Shown here in pieces: positions 47,153-55,531 of a stretch of DNA of 64,000 nucleotides. A program made the position numbers and the translations under genes. The DNA lies in assembly GCA_000471045.1 (NCBI GenBank), contig KI301992.1:750606-814605 (forward strand), written 5' to 3'. Source of the stretch: an actinobacterium LLX17 (GTDB lineage: Bacteria > Actinomycetota > Actinomycetes > Propionibacteriales > Nocardioidaceae). Position 1 is the stretch's first letter. Each line of letters starts with the position of its first letter. The notes under the pieces are model-generated. The model saw only the letters and a list, made by a program, of their open reading frames with translations. It had not been told where the DNA came from and did no database searches.

Positions 47153-48859
47153 TCAGTGCACCTTCGGGACACCCGCGTCGGAGACGCCCCGGAAGTCGTC
47201 GCCGTGATCGCTGGGGTGACCCTCGAAGTGGCCCAGGTGCTCCTCGGCGTGGTGCACGTCATCGGCCGTGGGCTTGTCGACCGCACCCGCGTAGTACTTG
47301 TCGCGGAGCCACACCCGCACCCGCTCGCGGCGGTTGTGCGGCGCCTCGACACCGTTGGCGTCGACCGTCTGGGCCGGAGCGAGCTCCGGGGCCCGGTCAC
47401 GCGCCGTCAGGGTGTACTGGCCAGCGACCGGCAGGGGAGCGTGGCGCTCGGAGTACCCGCCGTCGGGCGAGCGCTCCAGGACACCGGTCTCGTAGCCGTG
47501 CAGGATCCGGTCGCTGTCGGCGTGCTGCAGGCCGATGCAGATCCGCTTGGTGATGAGGAACGCGATGACCGGGAAGATGAAGAACCCGAACCGGAACACC
47601 CAGGTCAGCGCGTAGATGTCCAGACCGAACTGGGTGGCGATGATGTCGTTGCCACCCGCGGCCCAGCCGACGCCGAAAGCCGTCATGCCGGCCACACCCA
47701 GTGCGGTGCGGGTCGGAGCGTTGCGCGGACGCACGAGCAGGTGGTGCTCGCGGTTGTCCTTGGTGATCCACCGCTCGATGAACGGCCACAGCGCCAGCGA
47801 CGTGAACAGCAGTCCCAGACCACCGACGCCGGGGATGAAGACGTTCCAGCTCCAGGTGTAGCCGAAGAACGTGCTCTCCCAGCCCGGCATCAGACGGACC
47901 AGGCCCTCGGAGAAGCCCATGTACCAGTCAGGCTGCGAACCGGCGGTGACCTCGGACGGGTTGTACGGACCGTAGGCCCACACCGGGTTCATCTGGATCG
48001 TGGCACTCAGTAGGGCGGTGAAGCCGAAGACGACGAAGAAGAAGCCGCCGGCCTTGGCCGCGTAGACCGGGAGCATCGGGAAGCCCACGACGTTCTCGTT
48101 CGTGCGTCCGGGTCCAGGCCACTGCGTGTGCTTGTGGTAGACGAGCAGCAGCATGTGTGCGGCGATCAGCCCCAGCAGCAGCGCCGGGATCAGCAGGATG
48201 TGCGCCATGTAGAGGCGGGGGATGATCAGCTCGCCCGGGAACTCGCCGCCGAAGATGAAGAACTCCAGGTAGGAGCCGACGATCGGGATCGAGCGGATCA
48301 GACCGTCGACGAACCGCAGGCCCGTGCCAGACAGCAGGTCGTCCGGGAGGGAGTAGCCGGCGAAGCCCTCGATGAAGCCGAGCGCCAGCAGGCCGACACC
48401 GATGAGCCAGTTGATCTCACGCGGCTTGCGGTACGCGCCCGTGAAGAACACGCGCAGCATGTGCACGATCATCGCGGCGATGAACAGGTGCGCGGCCCAG
48501 TGGTGGATCTGCCGCATCAGCAGGCCGCCACGGATGTCGAAGGAGATGTCAAGCGTCGAGGCGTAGGCCTGCGACATCTCGAGACCCTTGAGCGGCTCGT
48601 AGGAGCCGTCGTAGACGACCTCGGCCATGCTCGGCTGGAACCAGAACGTCAGGAAGACGCCCGACAGCAGCAGGACGACGAAGCTCCACAGGGCGATCTC
48701 GCCCAGCATGAACGACCAGTGGTCGGGGAAGACCTTGCGCAGGTTCTTGCGCGCGACGCCGGCGAGACCGAGACGGTCATCGACCCAGCCGACCGGACCG
48801 GCTGCCTTCTTGCCGACCTTGGTGTCCTCGACCTTGGTGTAGGTGTCAGTGGCCATCAT
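47153..48859 (-). CDS. qcrB: Cytochrome bc1 complex cytochrome b subunit
   Basis: A 568-residue subunit that holds hemes bL and bH and the quinol sites. Heme histidines are in RQIHHWAAHLFIAAMIVHMLR (split here as RQIHHWAAH and VHMLRVFF) and in AHMLLLVYHKHTQ. The quinol-site motif appears as PDWYMGF in this actinobacterial form. The long hydrophilic C-terminus rich in His and Asp (HHAEEHLGHFEGHPSDHG) is typical of actinobacterial QcrB. It forms the bcc-aa3 supercomplex with the ctaCDEF products. The ATG at 48859 overlaps the qcrA stop. Confidence 0.95.
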   Translation of the reverse strand: MMATDTYTKVEDTKVGKKAAGPVGWVDDRLGLAGVARKNLRKVFPDHWSFMLGEIALWSFVVLLLSGVFLTFWFQPSMAEVVYDGSYEPLKGLEMSQAYASTLDISFDIRGGLLMRQIHHWAAHLFIAAMIVHMLRVFFTGAYRKPREINWLIGVGLLALGFIEGFAGYSLPDDLLSGTGLRFVDGLIRSIPIVGSYLEFFIFGGEFPGELIIPRLYMAHILLIPALLLGLIAAHMLLLVYHKHTQWPGPGRTNENVVGFPMLPVYAAKAGGFFFVVFGFTALLSATIQMNPVWAYGPYNPSEVTAGSQPDWYMGFSEGLVRLMPGWESTFFGYTWSWNVFIPGVGGLGLLFTSLALWPFIERWITKDNREHHLLVRPRNAPTRTALGVAGMTAFGVGWAAGGNDIIATQFGLDIYALTWVFRFGFFIFPVIAFLITKRICIGLQHADSDRILHGYETGVLERSPDGGYSERHAPLPVAGQYTLTARDRAPELAPAQTVDANGVEAPHNRRERVRVWLRDKYYAGAVDKPTADDVHHAEEHLGHFEGHPSDHGDDFRGVSDAGVPKVH

Positions 48860-49914
48860 TCACCGTCCAGCTTCTTCTGGTCGCGGGCCAGCTCCGGGTA
48901 GCTCGGAGCCACGATGTCGGGGAAGTCGCTCATGGCGATGATGAACCCCTCGTCGTCGATCCCCAGAGGAAGCTGGGGGACCGGTCGGTATGCCGGGCCG
49001 AAGATGACCTTGCCGTTGTCGGCGAGGTCGAAGGTCGACTGGTGGCAGGGGCACAGCAGGTGGTGCGTCTGCTGCTCCCACAGGGAGATCGGGCACCCGA
49101 CGTGGGTGCAGATCTTGGAGTAGCACAGGATGCCGTCGATGCCCCAGTTCTCCTTGCCCTTCTCGGGCGTGATGTCCTCGGGGCGCATGCGGACGACGAT
49201 GACGGCGGCCTTGGCCTTGGCGGCCAGCAGCTCGTGGCCGTGGAACTCGCTGTGGTCCTCGCCCTCGGCGGGGAAGAACACGGCCGGCTCGGCGTTGATG
49301 AGCTGACCGACCTCGACGTCGGACGGACGGATGGGGGTGCCCGAGACGTCGTTGACGACCCGCATGCCGCGCTTCCAGACCGTGGTGGCCTGTCCGTGCG
49401 GCGTGGGACCGAGGTCGCGCAGCAGTACGATGCTGGGCAGGGCCAGGGCGCCGATGGCGCCGAGCAGGCTGTTGCGGATGAGCGGCCGGCGGCCGATCCC
49501 CGACTCCTCGATGCCCGCGTTGATGTCGGCCATGACGGCCGCGCGGTCCTCGTCGGAGGAACGGACCGGGTGGCGCATCTCGACCATCTCGTGGTCGGAC
49601 ATCAGCTTCTTGGCCCACTGGATGATGCCGACGCCGATCAGCAGCAGCGCACCACCCAGCGTGGCGCCGAGCGCGAAGTTCTGCGCCGACCAACCGAGGA
49701 ACGTGGTCTCGAAGTCGACCGCGAAGTACGCGACCGTGAAGCCGATCGCGAGCAGCGTCGCGAGGCCGAACATCAGCGAGATCTGACGCTCGGTGCGACG
49801 GGCCTGGGCCTCGTCGACGTCGGTGACCCGGTACTGGTGGACCGGCAGGCCGGGGTCGGCGATGGGCTCGGCGACCTCGGACGGGCCGTGGTGACGCTCG
49901 ATCTCGTCGCTCAC
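48856..49914 (-). CDS. qcrA: Rieske iron-sulfur subunit of the bc1 complex
   Basis: A 352-residue protein with the [2Fe-2S] ligands in CTHVGCP and CPCHQSTFDL. Three N-terminal transmembrane helices (FGLATLLAIGFTVAYFA, NFALGATLGGALLLIGVGII, and one near LGAIGALALPSIVLL) are characteristic of actinobacterial QcrA. The GTG at 49914 overlaps the qcrC stop by 4 nt. Confidence 0.95.
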   Translation of the reverse strand: MSDEIERHHGPSEVAEPIADPGLPVHQYRVTDVDEAQARRTERQISLMFGLATLLAIGFTVAYFAVDFETTFLGWSAQNFALGATLGGALLLIGVGIIQWAKKLMSDHEMVEMRHPVRSSDEDRAAVMADINAGIEESGIGRRPLIRNSLLGAIGALALPSIVLLRDLGPTPHGQATTVWKRGMRVVNDVSGTPIRPSDVEVGQLINAEPAVFFPAEGEDHSEFHGHELLAAKAKAAVIVVRMRPEDITPEKGKENWGIDGILCYSKICTHVGCPISLWEQQTHHLLCPCHQSTFDLADNGKVIFGPAYRPVPQLPLGIDDEGFIIAMSDFPDIVAPSYPELARDQKKLDGE

Positions 49915-50765
49915 TGCTCTGCTCCCTTGACCTTCTTCTTCGACCGCGTGCCGTTGGCCGCGATCCAGATGGCGAAGCCGACCATGCCGCCGATGCCGAC
50001 GAGCCAGACCCAGACGCCGTCGGCCACGGGGCCGAGGCCACCGCCGCCGAGTCCGCCGTAGTTGGGCTGGTCCTGGACGGCCTTGATGTAGGCGATGACG
50101 GCGCGCTTGTCCTCGGGGGTGATGACGTCATCACCGAAGACGGGCATCTGCTGAGGACCGGTCTGCATGGCCTCGTAGATGTGCTTGGCGGTCACACCTT
50201 CAAGGGTAGGCGCGTAGCGACCGTCCGGCAGGGCACCTCCGGCGCCCACCGAGTTGTGGCAGGCGGTGCAGTTGGTGCGGAAGAACTCGCCACCCTCGCT
50301 GATCTCCTCAGCCGTGGCGTCCTCGTACTCGAGGAACTCGTCCTCGGGGATCGCCGGGCCGGGTCCGAGCGAGGCGATGTACGCCGCCAGCTGGCGGGTC
50401 TCCTCCTCGTCGTACTCCGGGGCCTTCTTGGGGGCCTGCGGAGCCGACTGCGCCATCGGCATGCGGCCGGTGCCGACCTGGAAGTCGACCGCGGCAGCGC
50501 CGACGCCGATCAGCGACGGGCCGTAGTTGGAGTCGTCGGACGTGACGATGCCCTCGGCGTTCTCGCCGTGGCAGCTCGCACACCCGATGAGGAACAGGTC
50601 GCGACCCGCCTCGACATCGGCCGTGGACGACTCCTGGGCGGTCGCATTCTTCGGGGCGAACACCGTGTAGAGGGCGGCGGCAACAGCCAGCGCGCCGAGG
50701 AGGACAAACAGGCCGGCGAGGGGGTGCCGGCGTCTGGTCGACAGGGTCCGCACCAGGTACCTCAT
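49911..50765 (-). CDS. qcrC: Diheme cytochrome c subunit of the bc1 complex
   Basis: A 284-residue membrane-anchored cytochrome with two CxxCH heme sites (GCASCHGEN and NCTACHNSV), an N-terminal signal/anchor (PLAGLFVLLGALAVAAALYT) and a C-terminal helix (VWVWLVGIGGMVGFAIWIAA). The two hemes replace soluble cytochrome c and pass electrons directly to CtaC in the supercomplex. A TACTCT -10-like box lies 23 nt upstream of the ATG at 50765. Confidence 0.95.
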   Translation of the reverse strand: MRYLVRTLSTRRRHPLAGLFVLLGALAVAAALYTVFAPKNATAQESSTADVEAGRDLFLIGCASCHGENAEGIVTSDDSNYGPSLIGVGAAAVDFQVGTGRMPMAQSAPQAPKKAPEYDEEETRQLAAYIASLGPGPAIPEDEFLEYEDATAEEISEGGEFFRTNCTACHNSVGAGGALPDGRYAPTLEGVTAKHIYEAMQTGPQQMPVFGDDVITPEDKRAVIAYIKAVQDQPNYGGLGGGGLGPVADGVWVWLVGIGGMVGFAIWIAANGTRSKKKVKGAEQ

Positions 50766-50790
50766 TCCGTGTGAGTTCAGTCGTCAGAGT

Positions 50791-50810
50791 ACCCGTGAGT
50801 ACACACGGGT
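50791..50810. terminator. Hairpin in the ctaE-qcrC gap
   Basis: ACCCGTG and CACGGGT form a perfect 7-bp stem with a 6-nt loop, in the 67-nt gap between ctaE and qcrC. It could be a partial terminator or an mRNA processing site that sets the ratio of oxidase to bc1 transcripts. Confidence 0.5.
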
Positions 50811-50832
50811 CATGGAGTTAGGTGGGCCTACG

Positions 50833-51471
50833 TCAGCGCAGGATGTAGATCGACGCGAACAGCGCCACCCACACCACGTCGACGAAGTGCCAGTAGTACG
50901 ACACCACGATCGCGCTGATGGCTTGCTCGTGCGTGAACTTGCGGGCCACGAACGTTCGGCCGACCACCAGCAGGAAGGCGATCAGTCCGCCGAGCACGTG
51001 GAGTCCGTGGAAGCCGGTGGCGAGGTAGAAGAGGCTGCCGTACGCCGACGACGAGAGGGTCAGACCCTCGTGCACCAGCTCGGCGTACTCGGTGGCCTGA
51101 CCGGCGATGAAGATCGAGCCCATGATGAACGAGAGGATGAACCACTCCCGCATGCCCCACTTGCCGAGCTGGAGCAGCGACCCGGTGCGGCCGGCCTTGC
51201 CCTTGGCGGCAGCGAAGACGCCCAGCTGGCAGGTCACGGACGACAGCACCAGGATCAAGGTGTTGGTCGCCGCGAACGGGAAGTTGAGGAGCTCGGTCTC
51301 CTGCGCCCATAGCTCCGGCGTGACGTTGCGGACGGTGAAGTACGCCGCGAACAGGCCCGCGAAGAACAACAGGTCGCTGGCCAGCCAGATGATGGTGCCC
51401 ACCGCCACCATCGACGGACGGCCTTCTTGGCCATGGAGTCGGGACGCGGGAATCACGGAAGTAGTCGCCAC
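50833..51471 (-). CDS. ctaE: Cytochrome c oxidase subunit III
   Basis: A 212-residue heme-copper oxidase subunit III with about five transmembrane helices: [22 protein letters not shown], ... [17 protein letters not shown], and the final [20 protein letters not shown]. The start is the GTG at 51471 ([14 protein letters not shown]). It has CATAAT 6 nt upstream on the minus strand and no ribosome site, so it is probably leaderless; the frame further upstream to 51927 is only a shadow. Confidence 0.94.
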   Translation of the reverse strand: MATTSVIPASRLHGQEGRPSMVAVGTIIWLASDLLFFAGLFAAYFTVRNVTPELWAQETELLNFPFAATNTLILVLSSVTCQLGVFAAAKGKAGRTGSLLQLGKWGMREWFILSFIMGSIFIAGQATEYAELVHEGLTLSSSAYGSLFYLATGFHGLHVLGGLIAFLLVVGRTFVARKFTHEQAISAIVVSYYWHFVDVVWVALFASIYILR

Positions 51472-51495
51472 GGCTCCATTATGTACGATTCGATC
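51472..51495. promoter_or_regulatory. Compact divergent promoter of ctaE and the receiver-like gene
   Basis: The whole gap is 24 nt. It holds two back-to-back -10 boxes: CATAAT on the minus strand (51478-51483) and TACGAT on the plus strand (51484-51489), each exactly 6 nt from a GTG start. The -35 region of each promoter lies inside the opposing gene. Confidence 0.6.
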
Positions 51496-51912
51496 GTGAG
51501 CGATCACCAGCCCCTGCGTGTCCTCGTCTACAGCGACGATCGCGACGTCCGTGCCTCGGTGCTCGCTGCCCTGGGGTCCCGGCCGCATCCGGACCTTCCG
51601 CCCGTCGAGTACGTGGAGGTCGCGACCGAGCCGGTCGTGATGCAGCGCCTCGACGACCGCCGTCCGGGCCACGCGATCGACCTCGTCATCCTCGACGGCG
51701 AGGCGGTCCCCGCCGGTGGCATCGGCATCGCCCGCCAGGTCAAGGACGAGATCTTCCAGGCGCCGCCCGTGCTGGTGCTGACCGGCCGCCCGCAGGACGC
51801 GTGGCTGGCCACGTGGTCGCGCGCCGACGCCGTGGTCTCGCACCCCATCCAGCCGCTGCGCCTCGCCGAGACGGTCATCGGCATGCTGCGCGGCGTGCTC
51901 GCCGCGGGCTGA
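51496..51912 (+). CDS. Receiver-like (pseudo-response-regulator) protein
   Basis: A 138-residue single-domain protein with a CheY-like pattern: [11 protein letters not shown] at the acidic pocket, [13 protein letters not shown] at the phospho-aspartate position, [12 protein letters not shown] at the Thr position, and [11 protein letters not shown] where receivers carry Lys-Pro. The conserved lysine is His, so normal phosphorylation chemistry is doubtful. There is no output domain. The GTG at 51496 is set by the 6-nt TACGAT spacing. It lies between ctaE and trpD, a place conserved in actinobacteria as far as I recall. Confidence 0.72.
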   Translation: MSDHQPLRVLVYSDDRDVRASVLAALGSRPHPDLPPVEYVEVATEPVVMQRLDDRRPGHAIDLVILDGEAVPAGGIGIARQVKDEIFQAPPVLVLTGRPQDAWLATWSRADAVVSHPIQPLRLAETVIGMLRGVLAAG

Positions 51913-51925
51913 CAGACTCGCGGCC

Positions 51926-52963
51926 ATGACTCACTCCTGGGGTGACGTGCTGTCCGCCCTCGTCGCCCGCACCGACCTCGACGCCGACACGACCCGGTGG
52001 GCGATGAGCGAGATCCTCGACGGCAACGCCACCCCGGCGCAGGTCGCGGGTCTGGTCGTCGCGCTGCGGGCCAAGGGCGAGACCGCGGCCGAGCTGACCG
52101 GTCTCGCCGACGCGATGCTGGCTGCTGCCACCCGCCTGCAGGTTGCCGATCGCGTCCTCGACATCGTCGGCACGGGCGGCGACCGGGCCAACACGGTCAA
52201 CATCTCGTCGATGTCGGCGGTCGTGGCGGCCGGCGCCGGGGTGGGCGTCGTCAAGCACGGGAACCGCTCGGCCTCGAGCTCGAGCGGCTCGGCCGACGTG
52301 CTGGAGGCCCTCGGGGTGCGGCTCGACGTGCCGGCCGGACGCATCGCCGAGGTGTACGAGCGGTGCGGCATCACGTTCTGTTTCGCGCCGGTGTTCCACC
52401 CGTCCTTCCGTCACGCCGCAGCCCCGCGGCGCGAGCTCGGCATCGCCACGGCGTTCAACTTCCTGGGTCCGTTGACCAACCCGGCGTCACCCGGTGCCAT
52501 GGCGATCGGGTGCGCCGACGCCCGCATGGCGCCGCTGATGGCGGGCGTGCTGGCCGGCCGCGGCACCGACGCCCTGGTGTTCCGCGGCGATGATGGGCTG
52601 GACGAGCTGACCATCACCGCCACGTCGCGGGTCTGGTCCGTGACCGATGGCGCTGTCGTGGAGTCGACGCTCGACCCGCGCGACCTGGGGCTGGCCCTGG
52701 CCGAGCCCGGTGCGCTCACCGGTGGCGACGTCGCCCACAACGCCGGTGTCTTCACCCGGGTGCTCGAGGGTGAGACCGGTCCGGTGCGCGATGCCGTGCT
52801 GCTGAACGCGGGTGCGGGCATCGCCGCTCACGCGGCTTTGTCGGGGTCGCTCGAGGACCGCATCAGTGCGGGCATCGAGCGGGCGCGGGAGTCGATCGAC
52901 TCGGGTGCTGCCCGCGAGCGCCTCGCTGCGTGGGCCACGGTCACCGCCGAGGCGCGGGGCTAG
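51926..52963 (+). CDS. trpD: Anthranilate phosphoribosyltransferase
   Basis: A 345-residue enzyme of tryptophan synthesis. The PRPP-binding loop [38 protein letters not shown] and the metal site acids ([13 protein letters not shown]) are intact. It stands alone, away from other trp genes, next to ctaE, exactly as in mycobacteria (Rv2192c beside ctaE). No ribosome site is evident at the ATG, 13 nt after the receiver-like gene. Confidence 0.95.
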   Translation: MTHSWGDVLSALVARTDLDADTTRWAMSEILDGNATPAQVAGLVVALRAKGETAAELTGLADAMLAAATRLQVADRVLDIVGTGGDRANTVNISSMSAVVAAGAGVGVVKHGNRSASSSSGSADVLEALGVRLDVPAGRIAEVYERCGITFCFAPVFHPSFRHAAAPRRELGIATAFNFLGPLTNPASPGAMAIGCADARMAPLMAGVLAGRGTDALVFRGDDGLDELTITATSRVWSVTDGAVVESTLDPRDLGLALAEPGALTGGDVAHNAGVFTRVLEGETGPVRDAVLLNAGAGIAAHAALSGSLEDRISAGIERARESIDSGAARERLAAWATVTAEARG

Positions 52964-52966
52964 GGT
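52961..52966 (+). promoter_or_regulatory. -10 box TAGGGT of the Lrp-type small protein (leaderless)
   Basis: It overlaps the trpD stop codon (TAG at 52961-52963) and ends 6 nt before the GTG at 52973. Confidence 0.5.
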
Positions 52967-52972
52967 GGCGAC

Positions 52973-53248
52973 GTGATCACCGCGATCGTCTTCATCCAGG
53001 CCGATGTCGCCCGATTGGGCGACGTCGCCGAGCGCATTGCCGAGGTGGCAGGCGTCAGCGAGGTCTACTCCGTCACCGGCGAGCTCGACCTCGTGGCCAT
53101 GGTGCGCGTCCGCACCGTCGATGACATCTCGACGGCCGTGACCGATGGCATCAACACGGTGGACGGTGTGCTCTCGACGCAGACGCAGATCGCCTACCGT
53201 GCCTACAGCCAGCACGACCTCGACGAGGCCTTCAGCATCGGCCTGTGA
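52973..53248 (+). CDS. Stand-alone Lrp/AsnC ligand-binding (RAM) domain protein
   Basis: A 91-residue protein consisting only of the alpha-beta sandwich RAM domain of Lrp/AsnC regulators (ITAIVFIQADVARLGDVAER, VSEVYSVTGELDLVAMVRV, GVLSTQTQIAYRAYSQHD). The DNA-binding helix-turn-helix is absent. Such proteins form ring oligomers and bind amino acids; they may sense or modulate rather than bind DNA. It is close to trpD but no functional tie is shown. Confidence 0.85.
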   Translation: MITAIVFIQADVARLGDVAERIAEVAGVSEVYSVTGELDLVAMVRVRTVDDISTAVTDGINTVDGVLSTQTQIAYRAYSQHDLDEAFSIGL

Positions 53249-53264
53249 TCCGGCAGCAGAACCG

Positions 53265-54929
53265 TCAGGTCTGCAGGCGTGCCAGGTGTCGGGCGGCGGT
53301 GGCGAGCGACGTCTGCCACGAGCCGCGGACCAGACGGACGCCCGGCTGGGTGAGCCACCGACGCACGATCTCGGTCTCGTCGACCGTGGCGACCGGTGCC
53401 GGACCGGGGCCTGGGTCGACGGTCTCGGCCGTCGACAGCAGGACGTCGAGCCACGGCTCGTAGGGGCGGCCGCGGGGGAGGACTCCGGCGGCGCAGAGCC
53501 GGCCGTGGCGGATGACGTGCATCTCCCACCCGTCCGGGTGAGGCGCGGCGGCGACGACCTCCGGTGCCTCGGTCAGCTCGCGCAGCCGCTGTGTGCGGTC
53601 GACCGCACGGACGACGGCCCGCAGGCGGTCGCGCCAGACGGCGGCTTCTTCGTAGCGTTCGTCGGCGGCGAGCCCGCCCATCCGGGCGTCGAGGGCCGCG
53701 ACGACCTCGGCTGGATCACCGGTGAGCGCCGCGCGGAGCCGATCGACCTCGCGGGCGTAGGCGTCGGCATCCGCCACGCCGTCGCACGGCGAGAGGCAGT
53801 GGCCCATCTCGGCGAGGGCGCACGCCGTGCGCCGTGACCGGCGGGCCAGGCGTCCGGTGCACTGACGCACCGTGAACACGTCGTGCAGGGCGTCGAGCGC
53901 CGCCGTGGCGTCGGCCCGGTTGCGGAACGGCCCCACGTGGACGGCGTCGTCACGCACCCCCGCCACGAGTGAGAGGCGGGGCCAGGGCTCGTCGGTGAGC
54001 TTGAGCCAGGTGGTGCGGTGGGGGAACTTGGAGCGCCGGTTGTAGGGCGGGCGGTGATGGGCGATGAGGCGCAGCTCGCGGACCTGTGCCTCGAGCGCCG
54101 TGGCGCAGACGACCGACTCGACCCGCTCGGCCAGCATCAGCATCTCGCCCATGCGGGTGCGGGTCTCGGCCCGCGTGAAGTACGAGCGGACCCGGCTGCG
54201 CAGGTCGGACGACGTACCCACGTACAGCACGTCGTCATTGCGGTCGCGGAACAGGTACACGCCGGGCGCGCTGGGCAACCGGTCGGCGAGGTGGCGCTTG
54301 CGGCGCTGCTCCGGCTTGACCGTGGCCGTGTAGTCGCGGACCTCCTCGAGGGTGTGGACGCCGAGGGGGCCCATGCGCTCGAACAGGTGGTGCAGAACGT
54401 CGACCGTGGCCCGGGCGTCGGACAGGGCGCGGTGGTTGGGGGTGGTGGTGGCCCCGACGTGGGCCGCGAGGGTGGAGAGCTTGACGTTGCGCACCTCGTC
54501 GCGCAGCAGGACGCGGCGGGCGAGCACGGCGGTGTCGAGCACCTCGAAGCGCGGCCACGGGATGCCCAGCTCCTTGGCGGCGTGCCGCAGGAAGCCGGTG
54601 TCGAAGGGAGCGTTGTGCGCCACGAGCACCGTGCCGCGGGCGAACTCCAGGAAGCTGGGCAGCACCTCGTCGATCAACGGTGCGGGCGCCACCATCGACT
54701 GGGTGATGCCGGTGAGCACCGTGATGAACGCCGGGATGGCGGCGTCGGGGTTGACGAGGGTCTGGAACTCGCCGCAGACCTCGCCACCGCGGACCTTGAC
54801 GGCGCCGACCTCGGTGATGCGGGAGCCGTTGGCGGGGGACCCGCCGGTGGTCTCGAGGTCGACGACGCAGAAGGTGACGTCGGACAGCAGACGCCCGAGG
54901 TCGTCGAAGGAGGCCTGCACCGCGGTCAT
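53265..54929 (-). CDS. DEDDh 3'-5' exonuclease fused to a UvrC-like GIY-YIG domain
   Basis: A 554-residue fusion. Residues about 15-190 form a DnaQ-type exonuclease with DEDDh residues in VVDLETTGG, VAHNAPFDTGF and HRALSDARAT. Residues about 215-300 are a GIY-YIG domain (GVYLFRDRNDDVLYVGTSSDLRSRV) like the N-terminus of UvrC, followed by a UvrC-like middle with Cys residues (ACALAEMGHCLSPCDG). It resembles Cho-type repair nucleases, and the arrangement is common in actinobacteria. It should incise and trim damaged DNA. A TACGGT box lies 8 nt before the ATG. Confidence 0.9.
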   Translation of the reverse strand: MTAVQASFDDLGRLLSDVTFCVVDLETTGGSPANGSRITEVGAVKVRGGEVCGEFQTLVNPDAAIPAFITVLTGITQSMVAPAPLIDEVLPSFLEFARGTVLVAHNAPFDTGFLRHAAKELGIPWPRFEVLDTAVLARRVLLRDEVRNVKLSTLAAHVGATTTPNHRALSDARATVDVLHHLFERMGPLGVHTLEEVRDYTATVKPEQRRKRHLADRLPSAPGVYLFRDRNDDVLYVGTSSDLRSRVRSYFTRAETRTRMGEMLMLAERVESVVCATALEAQVRELRLIAHHRPPYNRRSKFPHRTTWLKLTDEPWPRLSLVAGVRDDAVHVGPFRNRADATAALDALHDVFTVRQCTGRLARRSRRTACALAEMGHCLSPCDGVADADAYAREVDRLRAALTGDPAEVVAALDARMGGLAADERYEEAAVWRDRLRAVVRAVDRTQRLRELTEAPEVVAAAPHPDGWEMHVIRHGRLCAAGVLPRGRPYEPWLDVLLSTAETVDPGPGPAPVATVDETEIVRRWLTQPGVRLVRGSWQTSLATAARHLARLQT

Positions 54930-55054
54930 GGAGGACGACCGTAGGCGGCGGCACCGACAGGACCCGTCTCCCGCGCCGCAGGCGGGGGTGCAGGACGAGT
55001 TCTGTCGGAGGGGCCGCCTAGCGTCCTGGACGTACCGAGGAGGTGCATCCGACC

Positions 55055-55309
55055 ATGCGACACCCGCTTCCGATCGTCCCCATCAGCGGCCGACGTCCCC
55101 CCGAGGACGGTCCGGTCGTCGTCGACTGCGACAGCTGCGTCGTGCGTAGCGCCGCGGCGTGCGGCGACTGCGTCGTCACGGTGCTGCTCGGCTCACCGCC
55201 CCAGGGTGTCGAGCTGCACTCCGACGAGCAGGCCGCGCTCGACGCGCTGGCCGACTCCGGCCTGGTGCCGCCCCTGCGTCTCGTCACCCCGCACGCCGAC
55301 GCCGGCTGA
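55055..55309 (+). CDS. Small Cys4 zinc-knuckle-like protein
   Basis: An 84-residue protein (RHPLPIVPISGRRPPEDGP start) with a C-x2-C-x7-C-x2-C pattern at residues 25, 28, 36 and 39 (CDSC ... CGDC), likely a structural metal site, then an acidic helix (SDEQAALDALADSGLV). GAGGAGG lies 11 nt before the ATG; an in-frame GTG at 55043 is too close to that site. TAGCGT at 55019-55024 could be its promoter. It diverges from the nuclease gene. Function unknown. Confidence 0.7.
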   Translation: MRHPLPIVPISGRRPPEDGPVVVDCDSCVVRSAAACGDCVVTVLLGSPPQGVELHSDEQAALDALADSGLVPPLRLVTPHADAG

Positions 55310-55403
55310 GCACCCGGCGGGGGTGCCGGGCCGTGGGCGGCAGACAACACTGACGCGACTCTCCGGGGAAGGTTGAGATTTGAACCGCGCCCCCGGCGGC
55401 GTC

Positions 55404-55531
55404 TAGAGTGAGCAACTGTGCGTCCGGAGAACGCCGGCCCCCCAGGCCGACGTCGGGCGCACCACCGTGTCGCGACGGACGTGGGGAAGACTTCTGTCGT
55501 GCAGCATGGTGCCGACGTCTGGAGTTTGTGC
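55404..55531 (+). promoter_or_regulatory. Promoter and long leader of the NlpC/P60 gene
   Basis: A TAGAGT box (55404-55409) would start transcription near 55415, leaving about 115 nt before the GTG at 55532. The leader can form an outer GTGCG/CGCAC stem (55418-55422 with 55458-55462) enclosing GGCC/GGCC pairs, and a GTCGCGAC palindrome follows. Structured leaders, including c-di-AMP riboswitches, precede such hydrolase genes in actinobacteria, but I do not find the c-di-AMP consensus here. The frame is also open from 55418, so translation of this part is not excluded. Confidence 0.4.

Noticed and set aside
55404..55531. c-di-AMP (ydaO-type) riboswitch before the NlpC/P60 gene
   Set aside because: Expected by analogy, but the conserved GGGTGAA-like and flanking segments are not present, so only an unexplained leader is reported.
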